Origin: Defluviitalea saccharophila
GTDB lineage: Bacteria > Bacillota > Clostridia > Lachnospirales > Defluviitaleaceae
Length of the DNA stretch: 64,000 nucleotides
Reading direction: 5' to 3'
NCBI RefSeq assembly: GCF_038396635.1
Contig: NZ_CP121687.1
Location: forward strand, 496,001-560,000
In this document: one piece after another, positions 53,678 to 62,973 of the stretch
Position numbering within the stretch: the stretch's first letter is position 1
Layout: each line of letters opens with the position of its first letter
The notes under the pieces: generated by a model
The model's database searches: none
The model's input: the letters and a program-made list of their open reading frames with translations, nothing else
Told to the model about the DNA's origin: nothing
Position numbers and translations under genes: made by a program

Positions 53678-55486
53678 TTACTCCAATTTTAATACGCTCA
53701 TAAATGCAGATTGAGGAACTTCTACATTTCCAACTTGACGCATTCTTTTCTTTCCTTCTTTTTGTTTTTCTAAAAGCTTTCTTTTACGGGTAATATCTCC
53801 GCCATAACATTTAGCAAGTACGTCTTTTCTCATAGCACTAATGGTCTCACGGGCAATGATTTTATTTCCTATGGCAGCTTGTATAGGAATTTCAAATAAA
53901 TGTCTTGGGATTTCTTCTTTTAATTTTTCAGCAATTTTTCTTCCTCTCTCATATGCTTTATCACTATGTACAATAAAGCTAAGAGCATCTACCAATTCCC
54001 TGTTAACCAGAATATCAAGCTTAACCAGATCGGATTCCTGGTATCCTATTAATTCATAATCAAAAGAAGCATATCCTCTTGTTCTGGATTTTAAAGCATC
54101 AAAAAAGTCGTATATGATTTCATTAAGTGGAAGATGATACGTTAGTACTGCCCGGGTTTCTTCAAGATAATCCATTCCTAAATACTCTCCCCGGCGTTCC
54201 TGGCATAGCTCCATGATCGCTCCTATGTAGTCTGTAGGTACAATGATTTCTGCCTTTACAATAGGTTCTTCCATATGGTCTATCTCTGATGGATCAGGAA
54301 GATCTGCAGGATTAGACAACTCGATGACCTCTCCATTGGTTTTATAGACTTTATAAATAACACTGGGGGCGGTAGTAACTAAATCTAAGTTGTATTCTCT
54401 TTCCAAACGTTCTTGAATGATTTCCAGATGGAGTAACCCCAAGAATCCACATCTGAAGCCAAAACCTAATGCTATTGAGTTTTCAGGTTCATATACCAAT
54501 GCGGCATCGTTTAGTTGAAGCTTTTCAAGAGCATCTCTTAAATCCTCATATTTGGAGCCATCTGCAGGATACATTCCGCAATATACCATTGGATTGACTT
54601 TCTTATACCCAGGAAGAGGTGCATCCGCAGGGTTATTGGCATCCGTAATGGTATCCCCTACTTTAGTATCTTTAACATTCTTTATACTGGCTGCTATATA
54701 GCCTACATCCCCTGCACTTAATTCATCCGTCATTATAAAACGGCCTGGACCAAAGAAGCCTATTTCAGTGACATCAAATTCTTTTCCAGTTGCCATCATT
54801 TTAATTCTCATGCCTTTTTTGATGGTACCTTCTTTTATTCTGCAAAAAGCTATTGCTCCTTTATAAGGATCATAGATAGAATCAAATATAAGCGCTTTTA
54901 GAGGTGCATCAGCTTCTCCTGTAGGACTTGGTATGTCACGAACAACCTTTTCTAATACTTCTTCGATATTGATTCCGGCTTTTGCTGAAATTAGGGGGGC
55001 ATCTTCTGCAGGAATTCCTATAATATCTTCAATTTCTTTTATAACATGGGAAGGATTTGCACTAGGCAAATCAATTTTATTGATTACTGGTATAATCTCT
55101 AAATTATGTTCTATCGCCAAATATACATTGGCTAGAGTCTGAGCTTCTATTCCTTGGGCTGCATCGACAACTAAAATTGCCCCTTCACAGGCAGCGAGGC
55201 TTCTAGAAACCTCATAATTGAAGTCAACATGACCTGGAGTATCAATCAAATTAAAAATATATTCTTCTCCATCATCTGCTTTGTATACCAGTCGAACAGC
55301 TTGAGCTTTAATGGTTATGCCTCGTTCTCTTTCCAGGTCCATATTATCTAAAACCTGTTCCTGCATTTCTCTTTCTGTCAATAAACCGGTTTTTTGAATC
55401 ATACGGTCGGCTAAAGTTGATTTCCCATGATCTATGTGCGCTATAATACAAAAATTTCGAGTTTTCTCTTGCTTTGAAAGGGACAT
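53678..55486 (-). CDS. lepA: elongation factor 4 (LepA)
   Basis: Translational GTPase, 602 aa: G1 [15 protein letters not shown]2/G3 [10 protein letters not shown] and [12 protein letters not shown]4 NKIDLPSA, G5 SAKAG, followed by EF-G-like domains and the LepA-specific C-terminus ([17 protein letters not shown]). Acts in ribosome biogenesis or translation quality control. GAGG before the ATG; four bases before hemW. Confidence 0.98.
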   Translation of the reverse strand: MSLSKQEKTRNFCIIAHIDHGKSTLADRMIQKTGLLTEREMQEQVLDNMDLERERGITIKAQAVRLVYKADDGEEYIFNLIDTPGHVDFNYEVSRSLAACEGAILVVDAAQGIEAQTLANVYLAIEHNLEIIPVINKIDLPSANPSHVIKEIEDIIGIPAEDAPLISAKAGINIEEVLEKVVRDIPSPTGEADAPLKALIFDSIYDPYKGAIAFCRIKEGTIKKGMRIKMMATGKEFDVTEIGFFGPGRFIMTDELSAGDVGYIAASIKNVKDTKVGDTITDANNPADAPLPGYKKVNPMVYCGMYPADGSKYEDLRDALEKLQLNDAALVYEPENSIALGFGFRCGFLGLLHLEIIQERLEREYNLDLVTTAPSVIYKVYKTNGEVIELSNPADLPDPSEIDHMEEPIVKAEIIVPTDYIGAIMELCQERRGEYLGMDYLEETRAVLTYHLPLNEIIYDFFDALKSRTRGYASFDYELIGYQESDLVKLDILVNRELVDALSFIVHSDKAYERGRKIAEKLKEEIPRHLFEIPIQAAIGNKIIARETISAMRKDVLAKCYGGDITRKRKLLEKQKEGKKRMRQVGNVEVPQSAFMSVLKLE

Positions 55487-55537
55487 GTCTAGTGCTTCCT
55501 CCTTAAATCGTTAAAATCTTTTGTGCATATATCTAAT

Positions 55538-55566
55538 AAAACCAACCGTTATTTACAGTTGGTTTC
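55538..55566 (-). terminator. terminator after spoIIP
   Basis: Minus strand AAACCAACTG, loop of seven, CGGTTGGTTT followed by TATTA. Ten pairs including one G-T. The weak tail may allow partial read-through to lepA. Confidence 0.72.
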
Positions 55567-55629
55567 ATGGTATTGCGCATCTATACGTCGATATATTATA
55601 ACACATGGAATCTCAACCCTCAATACCTG

Positions 55630-56928
55630 TTATTTTACCTTTAAAACTTCACAAAGAATTTTGGCTAGAGGAGCCATAGCGTTTCTAGCTTCTTCTACAG
55701 TGTTCGTATTCGCTCCTACTTCGACCAGCAATGACTTTGGAAGCATATGAAGGCTGTATCTATAGGGTTTAATATATATTTTCCTCATAAGACCCGGATA
55801 GAGCTCATTCGCCTTAAGCTGCATCTGCAGACTGAATGCTAAATTATCTTTCAGATACGGATTCGGTAAACTGGTTAGATCGGTTAATTTACCATTTTTC
55901 ATCGTTTTACAGATTCCGTTTACAAGCATAATTTTTGCTGTAGGTTTCCCATTGACTTTGGTAACTAATTTTCCTTTCTCAATGCCATCCCTATGTAAAT
56001 CAATAATTACTTCTATAGATGGATTCTGCTGTAAAATTTTTCGGATTGCCGGTTCCATTCTTTCATAGCTTCCATCACGCATGAGTTTTCCTTGGACAAC
56101 ATCATATTGTCCTTTATTGTGTAAAACCCCTATGCCGTATTCTTCATGGAGGATTTTCGCAAGGGTTTCCCCCAGTCCAATAACACCGTCATCTAATTGA
56201 TTCGGATCGCTGTCAGCAAAATGTTCTTGAGAATGAGTGTGAAAGATAAGAATTTGTGGTTTATTGGATTGTTTCTTTAAAGAGATATCTCTATTAATAA
56301 GATCTACAGCCGGAATATCAGCATAAGTTAATTTTAAATCACCTTCGAAATTATATAAATTCCTCTGTAAGAAATCTATACTCCTAAGCTGTGTCTTAGT
56401 GTATCTTATTTGACTGGATGCAAAAGGATCTTCAAAAGTATCCTCGTCTTCTGCCTCTATTTGATAATAATCTTCATCATTCTGTTGTATCACTTCTTTA
56501 TTTCCCGTATATTCATTGAACACACCATCGACTTCGATTACATTCTGAGTATATTGAACGACATTATTGTTCATATATCTTGCAAGAGGAATAACTTCTT
56601 CTAATACTGTAGTAAGATTATTCCAGTGAATATCTGTAATGAAGGCAAATATGTCTATAAAAAAGTTATCGACGGTATGTCCATCTTTTGAATGCCCGTC
56701 TACATAAGGAATCGTCTCTACTAATACCTTTTTATACAACTCAGAATCAAGCTGATGTTCTTCTAACTGCTGAGTAAATATAGGTACATCATTTTCTAAA
56801 TTATTTTTTGCAGATCTGCTGCTGGGTACTATGAATTTAGACAAAATTAAAACGGTAAATATAATAATCAAGATTGCATAAATTTTTGACTTCACTCTTC
56901 CTAGACTAATTGTATGAATTCTAACCAA
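55630..56928 (-). CDS. spoIIP: stage II sporulation protein P
   Basis: Peptidoglycan amidase/endopeptidase that with SpoIID drives septal thinning and engulfment. N-terminal membrane anchor (about residues 15-33), variable linker, and catalytic domain with ILIFHTHSQEHF, VIIDLHRDGIEKGK and LVEVGANTNTVEEARN. 432 aa. TTG start with GGGGG seven bases upstream; that ribosome site lies inside the 3' arm of a long stem. Confidence 0.95.
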   Translation of the reverse strand: MVRIHTISLGRVKSKIYAILIIIFTVLILSKFIVPSSRSAKNNLENDVPIFTQQLEEHQLDSELYKKVLVETIPYVDGHSKDGHTVDNFFIDIFAFITDIHWNNLTTVLEEVIPLARYMNNNVVQYTQNVIEVDGVFNEYTGNKEVIQQNDEDYYQIEAEDEDTFEDPFASSQIRYTKTQLRSIDFLQRNLYNFEGDLKLTYADIPAVDLINRDISLKKQSNKPQILIFHTHSQEHFADSDPNQLDDGVIGLGETLAKILHEEYGIGVLHNKGQYDVVQGKLMRDGSYERMEPAIRKILQQNPSIEVIIDLHRDGIEKGKLVTKVNGKPTAKIMLVNGICKTMKNGKLTDLTSLPNPYLKDNLAFSLQMQLKANELYPGLMRKIYIKPYRYSLHMLPKSLLVEVGANTNTVEEARNAMAPLAKILCEVLKVK

Positions 56929-56931
56929 TGT

Positions 56932-56999
56932 AATGCCCCCTACATGATTATCTTAAGGTATATCTGCTTTATATATCTTATTATCATGTAAGGTGCATT
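56932..56999 (-). promoter_or_regulatory. long stem-loop enclosing the spoIIP ribosome binding site
   Basis: Arms 56983-56999 and 56932-56948 pair over 17 positions with one mismatch and one G-T; the loop is 34 bases. The 3' arm includes the GGGGG ribosome site of spoIIP. Transcripts reading through from gpr would fold the site shut, whereas transcripts starting inside the loop would not. The promoter in the loop is not identified. Confidence 0.6.
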
Positions 57000-57013
57000 A
57001 TGATTATTAATCA

Positions 57014-58012
57014 TTATTTATATCTGTTGATATCTTGCAAATCTATGCCCGGATGGAAAGCAATATTGATTGCATTAGATATGATATAGGCGAGGCGATC
57101 GATTACTGCATCAATTTCTTTAGGCGTAACAAATAAATCTCCTACATAAGGATTTAATATTTCTCGAATTAATTGATATTTTTCTTGTTCGTTTAAACGT
57201 TGAAGCATTTTATAAAACTCCGATTCCTTATTGGTAGATTCATTAATCATCGCATCAACTATGTGATCTATTGTATCATTGACTAAAGTTGCAGCGTCTA
57301 CAACAGTGGGAACTCCAATAGCAATCACAGGTACTCCCAGAGTTTCCTCAGTTAATCCCCTTCGTTTATTTCCAACACCGGAACCGGGATGAACACCAGT
57401 ATCCGCAATTTGAATCGTTGCATTCACACGATTGGTTTTTCTTGAAGCAAGAGCATCAATCGCTATTACCAAATCCGGTTTTACTTTTTCAACAATACCT
57501 TCTATAATTTCACTGGTTTCAATTCCCGTGAGTCCCATAACTCCGGGAGCAATTGCACTAACGGGACGTACGGATTCATCAATTTGATCCGGTATATGCT
57601 CTAATAAGTGTCTCGTTACAATAACTTTTGAAACTACTTTAGGTCCCAGGGCATCGGGGGTTACATTCCAATTGCCCAAACCTACGACTAATATGACAGC
57701 ATCTTCTTTCAAATCTTTGATTTTGACCAATTGTTTTGCGAGAACTCGTATAATTTCTTCGTGGGCATCTACATCATTTTCTTTCATAAGGGGACTTTCT
57801 ACGGTAACATAATTTCCAATGGGTTTTCCCATTTGTCTTGCCCCTTCTTCATTCATAATTTCTACCCAGGTAACAGTAATTTGCTTGTCTTTTTGCTCTT
57901 CAACCGTTACTTTGACTCCAGGAACCTCCACATCTTGATCTTTTCTTACCATTTCTCTTGTTTCTATAGCTAAATCGGTACGTACGCTAAAATGGAAATC
58001 TTCTTTGGGCAT
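57014..58012 (-). CDS. gpr: germination protease GPR
   Basis: Aspartic endopeptidase that degrades small acid-soluble spore proteins at germination. The N-terminal pro-peptide precedes the self-processing region FSVRTDLAIETREM; core GLGNWNVTPDALGPKVV, SAIAPGVMGLTGIETSEI, VIAIDALASRKTNRVNATIQ, and DTGVHPGSGVGNKRRG. ATG 58012 with GAGGAG nine bases upstream is better than TTG 58021. 332 aa. A SigG-type promoter lies upstream. Confidence 0.97.
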   Translation of the reverse strand: MPKEDFHFSVRTDLAIETREMVRKDQDVEVPGVKVTVEEQKDKQITVTWVEIMNEEGARQMGKPIGNYVTVESPLMKENDVDAHEEIIRVLAKQLVKIKDLKEDAVILVVGLGNWNVTPDALGPKVVSKVIVTRHLLEHIPDQIDESVRPVSAIAPGVMGLTGIETSEIIEGIVEKVKPDLVIAIDALASRKTNRVNATIQIADTGVHPGSGVGNKRRGLTEETLGVPVIAIGVPTVVDAATLVNDTIDHIVDAMINESTNKESEFYKMLQRLNEQEKYQLIREILNPYVGDLFVTPKEIDAVIDRLAYIISNAINIAFHPGIDLQDINRYK

Positions 58013-58071
58013 AATATCCAACTCCTCGTAAATTTTTTAGTAAAAAGATTTATATTTTTTTAAATCTTGGC

Positions 58072-58101
58072 TATTATATATATGTAATTCTTAGATATGC
58101 A
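58072..58101 (-). promoter_or_regulatory. SigG-type promoter for gpr
   Basis: Minus strand TGCATA, 17-base spacer, TATAATA (close to the forespore -10 CATAMTA). Forespore expression of gpr fits. The same -10 could also be read by SigA, but no good -35 for SigA is present. Confidence 0.6.
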
Positions 58102-58140
58102 GGTTAAATATATTTTTTCCAGTATTTTTTGAGATATTCA

Positions 58141-58169
58141 TTGACTTATTGAGTATTTTCTATTAAAAT
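58141..58169 (+). promoter_or_regulatory. SigA promoter for rpsT
   Basis: Plus strand TTGACT, 17-base spacer, TAAAAT, about 90 bases before the ATG. The leader contains a small stem GAATAAT/ATTATTC that might take part in S20 autoregulation. Confidence 0.7.
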
Positions 58170-58260
58170 AGACTATGTTTGATTATAGAATAATCCATCT
58201 ATTATTCCCCAAATAAAAGATGTGTCTCGTCCAATCATACAGTCATGAGGAGGTGACAAG

Positions 58261-58527
58261 ATGGCAAATATTAAATCTGCAAAAAAGAGAATTAAAGTTA
58301 TCGAAACAAAAACTTTAAGAAATCGCATTATTAAATCCAAAGTTAAAACAGCTATGAAAAAAGTTATATTAGCTGTTGAAAATGGAAACTTAGAAGATGC
58401 AAAAATCGCTTTATCAAGAGCTGCCGCTGAAATCGATAAGGCTGCTTCTAAAGGTGTTTTTCATAAAAATACTGCTGCTAGAAAGAAAGCTAGCTTAGCT
58501 AAGCTTGTAAATAAAATAGGAGCATAA
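58261..58527 (+). CDS. rpsT: 30S ribosomal protein S20
   Basis: 88 aa, all-helical basic protein binding 16S r[23 protein letters not shown], then [39 protein letters not shown], split here by position only. GAGGAGGTGA before the ATG. Divergent from gpr and convergent with holA, the usual Firmicutes arrangement. Confidence 0.98.
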   Translation: MANIKSAKKRIKVIETKTLRNRIIKSKVKTAMKKVILAVENGNLEDAKIALSRAAAEIDKAASKGVFHKNTAARKKASLAKLVNKIGA

Positions 58528-58530
58528 TTA

Positions 58531-58559
58531 AAATGACCACTTACATAGTGGTCATTTTT
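58531..58559. terminator. bidirectional terminator between rpsT and holA
   Basis: AAATGACCACT, loop, AGTGGTCATTT with T-rich flanks on both strands (TTTTTG on plus, TTTTAATT on minus). Stops rpsT and holA transcripts. Confidence 0.94.
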
Positions 58560-58563
58560 GTAT

Positions 58564-59556
58564 CTATTTGCTATTTTTCATTAAAAACATTTCAACCGCC
58601 AACTCTCCGTCCATTTTGCCTGTTTTCACATCTATATCTGTTTGTAAACACTCTTCAATAGCTTCTTTTAATTTTTCCATCGTAAAAAGCTGCGATTGTT
58701 TTAAACAATCATTGATCACAAAAAACGGCTGCTTTAATATTTCAGAAATTTCTTTCGAAGCTAATCCCTGTTCATAAAGGTGTTTCACTTGCAAAATTAA
58801 TCTTATTTGTCTTGTCAGCATGGACAAAATTCTAATAGGCGGCTCTTTAATCAAAATAAGGTTTGAATAAATTTCTAATGCCTGATCTACTTTCTTATAT
58901 CCCATCGCTTTAACAAGATCAAATATATGGGCGTCTAAAGATTTAATACATATATCATCTATGTCTTTAGGGGTTATATCTCTTCTTTCTTCCACATAAT
59001 CAATGAGTTTTTGAATTTCATTGGAAAGATTGACCATTGATGTGCCAACGATACGAAGCATATAAATTCCAGTCTTGCTATCGATGCTTTTATCTTTTCT
59101 ATTAAATTCTCTCTTAATCCATGTTAGCAAGTCATTCTCTTTAAGAGGCTCACATTCCACCGTGAGTTTTCTTGAATGCATCAATTTAAATAATTTATTT
59201 CTTTTATCCACCGTATCTTCTACAAATATGATGCAGCTGGTAGGGGGAATATTAGGTATATACTCACACATAAGCTCTGTATCATTTTTTCTTCCTGAAG
59301 TAAAGAGCTCTGAATTCTTGACGATTATTAATCTTTTGTCTCCCATAAAAGGAAGAATCTCCATACTTTCGATGATCTGACTGCTGGGAATCGTTTTTCC
59401 TTCAAAAACTGTCAGATTCATCATCTGAAGTTCGGAAGGGATTAATTTTTTCTGTATTTCTTCTGAATAATGCTTTTTTAAAAACTGCTCCTCCCCATAA
59501 AATAAGTAGGCAGACTGAAAAATATTTCTTTTGAGTTGCTCTTTTAACTGTATCAT
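58564..59556 (-). CDS. holA: DNA polymerase III subunit delta
   Basis: Clamp-loader subunit that opens the beta clamp. NIFQSAYLFYGEEQFLKKHY, ILPFMGDKRLIIVKN, IIFVEDTVDKRNKLFK and the C-terminal collar helices match HolA/YqeN. 330 aa from ATG 59556 (GGGG eight bases upstream); the ATG six bases earlier is too close. It overlaps the end of comEC by 155 bases in another frame. Confidence 0.94.
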   Translation of the reverse strand: MIQLKEQLKRNIFQSAYLFYGEEQFLKKHYSEEIQKKLIPSELQMMNLTVFEGKTIPSSQIIESMEILPFMGDKRLIIVKNSELFTSGRKNDTELMCEYIPNIPPTSCIIFVEDTVDKRNKLFKLMHSRKLTVECEPLKENDLLTWIKREFNRKDKSIDSKTGIYMLRIVGTSMVNLSNEIQKLIDYVEERRDITPKDIDDICIKSLDAHIFDLVKAMGYKKVDQALEIYSNLILIKEPPIRILSMLTRQIRLILQVKHLYEQGLASKEISEILKQPFFVINDCLKQSQLFTMEKLKEAIEECLQTDIDVKTGKMDGELAVEMFLMKNSK

Positions 59557-61888
59557 ATACATTTCCCCTATTTTCTTCTATCATAGTATTTATTTTGTAA
59601 TCGATTCCATTTGATTTTATAATAATTGCTCCACTTTCTGCGGTAGTCGATACAGAAATTCCATGTGAAATATATCTGTCTAATACTTCTTCGTGAGGAT
59701 GGCCATATCTATTATTCTTTCCGCAGCTAATGAGAACATTCTTAGGTCTGCACCAATTTAAGAATTCTTCCGTTGAAGAAGTTTTAGACCCATGATGAGG
59801 TGCCTTTAAAAAATCGATTTGTATCGGCTTATAGAAGTTAACTATATTATTTTCCTGTTCTTCTTCTATATCTCCTGTTAATAGAAAAGAAACATCTTTG
59901 TTCATGACTCTAAGAACCATTGACCTCTTGTTCCAGTCTTCCTCACCAATTTCTGTTTCATTGGACTTTGGATAAAGACAGTTTATAATGGTATCTTCAA
60001 ATGCAATTGTATCTCCTTGTTTCAACAGATAGCAGGGAATTTCTAAATACTTTGCCTTTGTTATAAATTGATGGTAGATTTCATCACGACCATCATCTTC
60101 TACAGAAACAAATATCTTTTTTACTTTAATATGCTCAAGGAGCCCTAATAAACCAAAGAGATGGTCTTTGTCAGGATGGGTTAAGAAAATGGCATCTAAA
60201 GAGGTAACTCCTTTGTAATGAAGATAAGGAATGAGAACCCTCTGTGCATCTTTTTCTCCCCCGTCAATTAAGAAATGCTTATTATTTTTTGTATGAATCG
60301 CTATAGCATCCCCCTGCCCCACATCCAAAACGGTCAATTCAAAAGATTTGGGGGCAGCTAAAACTGTAATCCATAATAATATACATAGGATTGGGATACA
60401 ATACAATAATCTATAATCAAAATTATATATTCTTTTATAGGAGCAATAAAAAACAAGAATTGAAAGAACAATATAATAACCTGCTATTTCCCAAATGCTA
60501 GGAACCCCTGTAATTAAGTTAGCAAACGGCAGCTGAATAAATAACTTAGATATCCATTCATAAAAACACAAAATATAGTATACAATACCGACTGCGAATT
60601 TTGCACCGCTGATCCAAAAAAAGCCTAAGATGCCACCTAAAAATCCGAACCAAACAACAAAAGCAGCCAGTGGAACGATGAGCAAATTCAATATAAATCC
60701 AATTACTGAAACATAATAAAAATGATACGATACTATGGGCAAAGTTGCAAGTCCTGCAGCCATAGTTGGAGACAGTGCCTCTCGAATGAATTTAGGCAGC
60801 CAAAATATTTTGTTAAATACTGGTCCTAGAAAAATCAATCCTAAGACAGCTCCAAAGGATAGTTGAAAGCCCGCATCCCAAAGAAAAAGGGGTTGTTGAA
60901 TCAATATAATAAAAGCTGCTAAAGTAATAGACGTATATATATCATGAGTTCTTCTAAAAATTTTTCCTAATAATACCACTGTAATCATTAATACTGCTCT
61001 AACTGTAGATACACTTAATCCTGTCAAAATACAATAGATCCATAGTATTGATAATATAGAAAATGTACTAATAGAATTGGAAATCTTCAGGCTATTAAAT
61101 ATCCACCATAATAATACTGCAATAATGGATATATGCAGTCCAGAAATAGCTAAAATATGAGAAATACCTGCTTGCTGATACATTAATTTCTGCTCTTGAT
61201 CCAGTCCGTTTTTGTCTCCAAGAATCATGGTTTTTAATATGGCCGACTGCTTAGGAGGCAGCAGTGTATCATATATTTTTATCCATTGATCCTTTACATT
61301 AAATAGAATTGAAAGGACATTTCTTTTGTATGGTTGCGTACCGAGTATATTTCCAAAGAATTTATACTCTATTCCTCTTGTCTTCATATATAAAGCTTCA
61401 TTCCATCCCCCGGGATTTCTACGGGGCTCAAAAACTAAAATTTCCCCTTCTGCATAAATCAAATCTCCATATTCGATTTTTTCACTGGATTTAATATATG
61501 CCTTCATTTTAATTGGCTTAATAAATCTTTGATCCATATAGTTCATTTCTTTAGTTTTAATAATGCAAGTCACTTGTTCTTCTTTAAAAGAGTCAATACG
61601 CTCAATAGTTCCGACGATCTGAATTCTATGATCTGATCCATCGTTTCGAATTAAAGATTCCAGTACGGAATCAGTGGGACAAAGGCTTTGCTCAATACGA
61701 ATACATCCGAGCATCAAAAATAATGGAAAAAGAAGGATTCCATTCCACTGAAATTTGTTATATAAATATATAATGATACTGAAAGAAAAAAACAAAAAGA
61801 GAACAGTACTGCTTGCAGTCAAGCAATACTGTCCCCCTAAAATACCTAACAAATAGATAAAAAACATCCAAATGAGCGGACGCCTCAT
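59402..61888 (-). CDS. comEC: DNA internalisation channel ComEC/Rec2
   Basis: Polytopic channel for transforming DNA. N-terminal helices and OB-like region (about 1-200), Competence domain (ILAISGLHISIIAVLLWWI; LSVSTVRAVLMITVVLL) with about ten helices, and a C-terminal metallo-beta-lactamase domain (LDVGQGDAIAIHT, LTHPDKDHLFGL, LLTGDIEEEQE, LKAPHHGSKTSS). 828 aa. The last 52 residues are encoded over the start of holA and look non-homologous to ComEC. GGAGGAT before the ATG. Confidence 0.95.
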   Translation of the reverse strand: MRRPLIWMFFIYLLGILGGQYCLTASSTVLFLFFSFSIIIYLYNKFQWNGILLFPLFLMLGCIRIEQSLCPTDSVLESLIRNDGSDHRIQIVGTIERIDSFKEEQVTCIIKTKEMNYMDQRFIKPIKMKAYIKSSEKIEYGDLIYAEGEILVFEPRRNPGGWNEALYMKTRGIEYKFFGNILGTQPYKRNVLSILFNVKDQWIKIYDTLLPPKQSAILKTMILGDKNGLDQEQKLMYQQAGISHILAISGLHISIIAVLLWWIFNSLKISNSISTFSILSILWIYCILTGLSVSTVRAVLMITVVLLGKIFRRTHDIYTSITLAAFIILIQQPLFLWDAGFQLSFGAVLGLIFLGPVFNKIFWLPKFIREALSPTMAAGLATLPIVSYHFYYVSVIGFILNLLIVPLAAFVVWFGFLGGILGFFWISGAKFAVGIVYYILCFYEWISKLFIQLPFANLITGVPSIWEIAGYYIVLSILVFYCSYKRIYNFDYRLLYCIPILCILLWITVLAAPKSFELTVLDVGQGDAIAIHTKNNKHFLIDGGEKDAQRVLIPYLHYKGVTSLDAIFLTHPDKDHLFGLLGLLEHIKVKKIFVSVEDDGRDEIYHQFITKAKYLEIPCYLLKQGDTIAFEDTIINCLYPKSNETEIGEEDWNKRSMVLRVMNKDVSFLLTGDIEEEQENNIVNFYKPIQIDFLKAPHHGSKTSSTEEFLNWCRPKNVLISCGKNNRYGHPHEEVLDRYISHGISVSTTAESGAIIIKSNGIDYKINTMIEENRGNVYDTVKRATQKKYFSVCLLILWGGAVFKKALFRRNTEKINPFRTSDDESDSF

Positions 61889-61908
61889 TTTTATCCTCCA
61901 TCATATCA

Positions 61909-62856
61909 TTAGTTAATTAAACTTTCATCTCTCTCGAAAGGACCGCTAAAATCATAATGACCCTTATATTCTTGCTGTTTTTCTCCTTCAATTAAAAACT
62001 GTACTTTTTTGATATTTGGAAGCTCAGTAAGAGAATTTACAATAGAATAAATTGTAAAGGTTTCTCCGGTAGAGCCTCCGCTATGTTTTGTTCTAAATTC
62101 ATTGCTTAAATCCACATAGCAAATACCGTCTTTGGTTTCAATATCTTTAATAGTTGTTTCTGCAGGAACTGTTGGCAATAAGTTAGTGCTTTCGGGCCCC
62201 TTAATCAATTGCTCAACAATATATTTTTCTAAAGGAACGTTGGGATTAACTTCTATGGTTCTTTCTTCTGCAACTAATTTTTCAGCATTTTTGTCAGAAA
62301 AATATAATTCAACCGTCTGCAGATTGGATGTACTTAGAACAGTGGATGGCTCCAATACAATATCCTCTTGAGACATTGGTCCAATCGGTTTTCCATCGGT
62401 ACCAACCAGCGGCTCTCCCTCAATGGCAATCTCTACTTGATTAATAAAATCAAATTCTGTCAATGTTTTGACCAAAGCAGCTCGAAGTAAAACTTGGTCT
62501 TGAGCAGATAAATTATTATATTGAGAAGAAATATCAATCTCAAGAATATCTTTCTCCAATACCATACTCTTAATCTGTATATCTTGCGGAATAGGAGGCT
62601 GAAGACCTACTGTTTTAGGAATCTTTTTTAATTCTTCAATAGAATACTTAATTAAGTCTTCTTTACTTTCCAGTTGTACCACTCGTCTTTCTTCGACCAG
62701 CTGAGATTTATTGCTATTAATAAAGTATAATGTCAACTCTGTACCTTCAGCATTATTCACGTTATTGCTTGCCATTCTACAGCTTACCAAGGAAATCAGC
62801 AGTATAAAAAAAGCTAGAACAGTAAATCCTAATATTATCTTCTTCTTCAATTTCAT
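61909..62856 (-). CDS. GerMN-domain lipoprotein
   Basis: Lipoprotein (lipobox LISLVSC after a hydrophobic signal) with two GerMN (sporulation/spore germination) domains, about residues 38-160 and 180-300; each has an ELTLYFINSN/TVELYFSDKN strand and a LPTVPAETTIKDIE-like loop. 315 aa from ATG 62856 with GAGGTGATAGA upstream. Downstream of a histidine kinase, similar in arrangement to the actinobacterial mtrAB-lpqB set. Function unproven; envelope or spore coat signalling is likely. Confidence 0.88.
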   Translation of the reverse strand: MKLKKKIILGFTVLAFFILLISLVSCRMASNNVNNAEGTELTLYFINSNKSQLVEERRVVQLESKEDLIKYSIEELKKIPKTVGLQPPIPQDIQIKSMVLEKDILEIDISSQYNNLSAQDQVLLRAALVKTLTEFDFINQVEIAIEGEPLVGTDGKPIGPMSQEDIVLEPSTVLSTSNLQTVELYFSDKNAEKLVAEERTIEVNPNVPLEKYIVEQLIKGPESTNLLPTVPAETTIKDIETKDGICYVDLSNEFRTKHSGGSTGETFTIYSIVNSLTELPNIKKVQFLIEGEKQQEYKGHYDFSGPFERDESLIN

Positions 62857-62926
62857 TCTATCACCTCTAATGAGTATCAATTTTCATGCATGCATAGTTA
62901 TAAAAGTACCTTGTACAGTTTCATTC

Positions 62927-62955
62927 ATTATAAACCAATATCTTTACAATCATAA
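62927..62955 (-). promoter_or_regulatory. possible SigA promoter before the GerMN gene
   Basis: Minus strand TTATGA, 17-base spacer, TATAAT. Good -10, weak -35. An ATGCATGCAT palindrome lies just downstream, between the promoter and the start. Confidence 0.42.
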
Positions 62956-62973
62956 CAAATAGATATTACAAAA

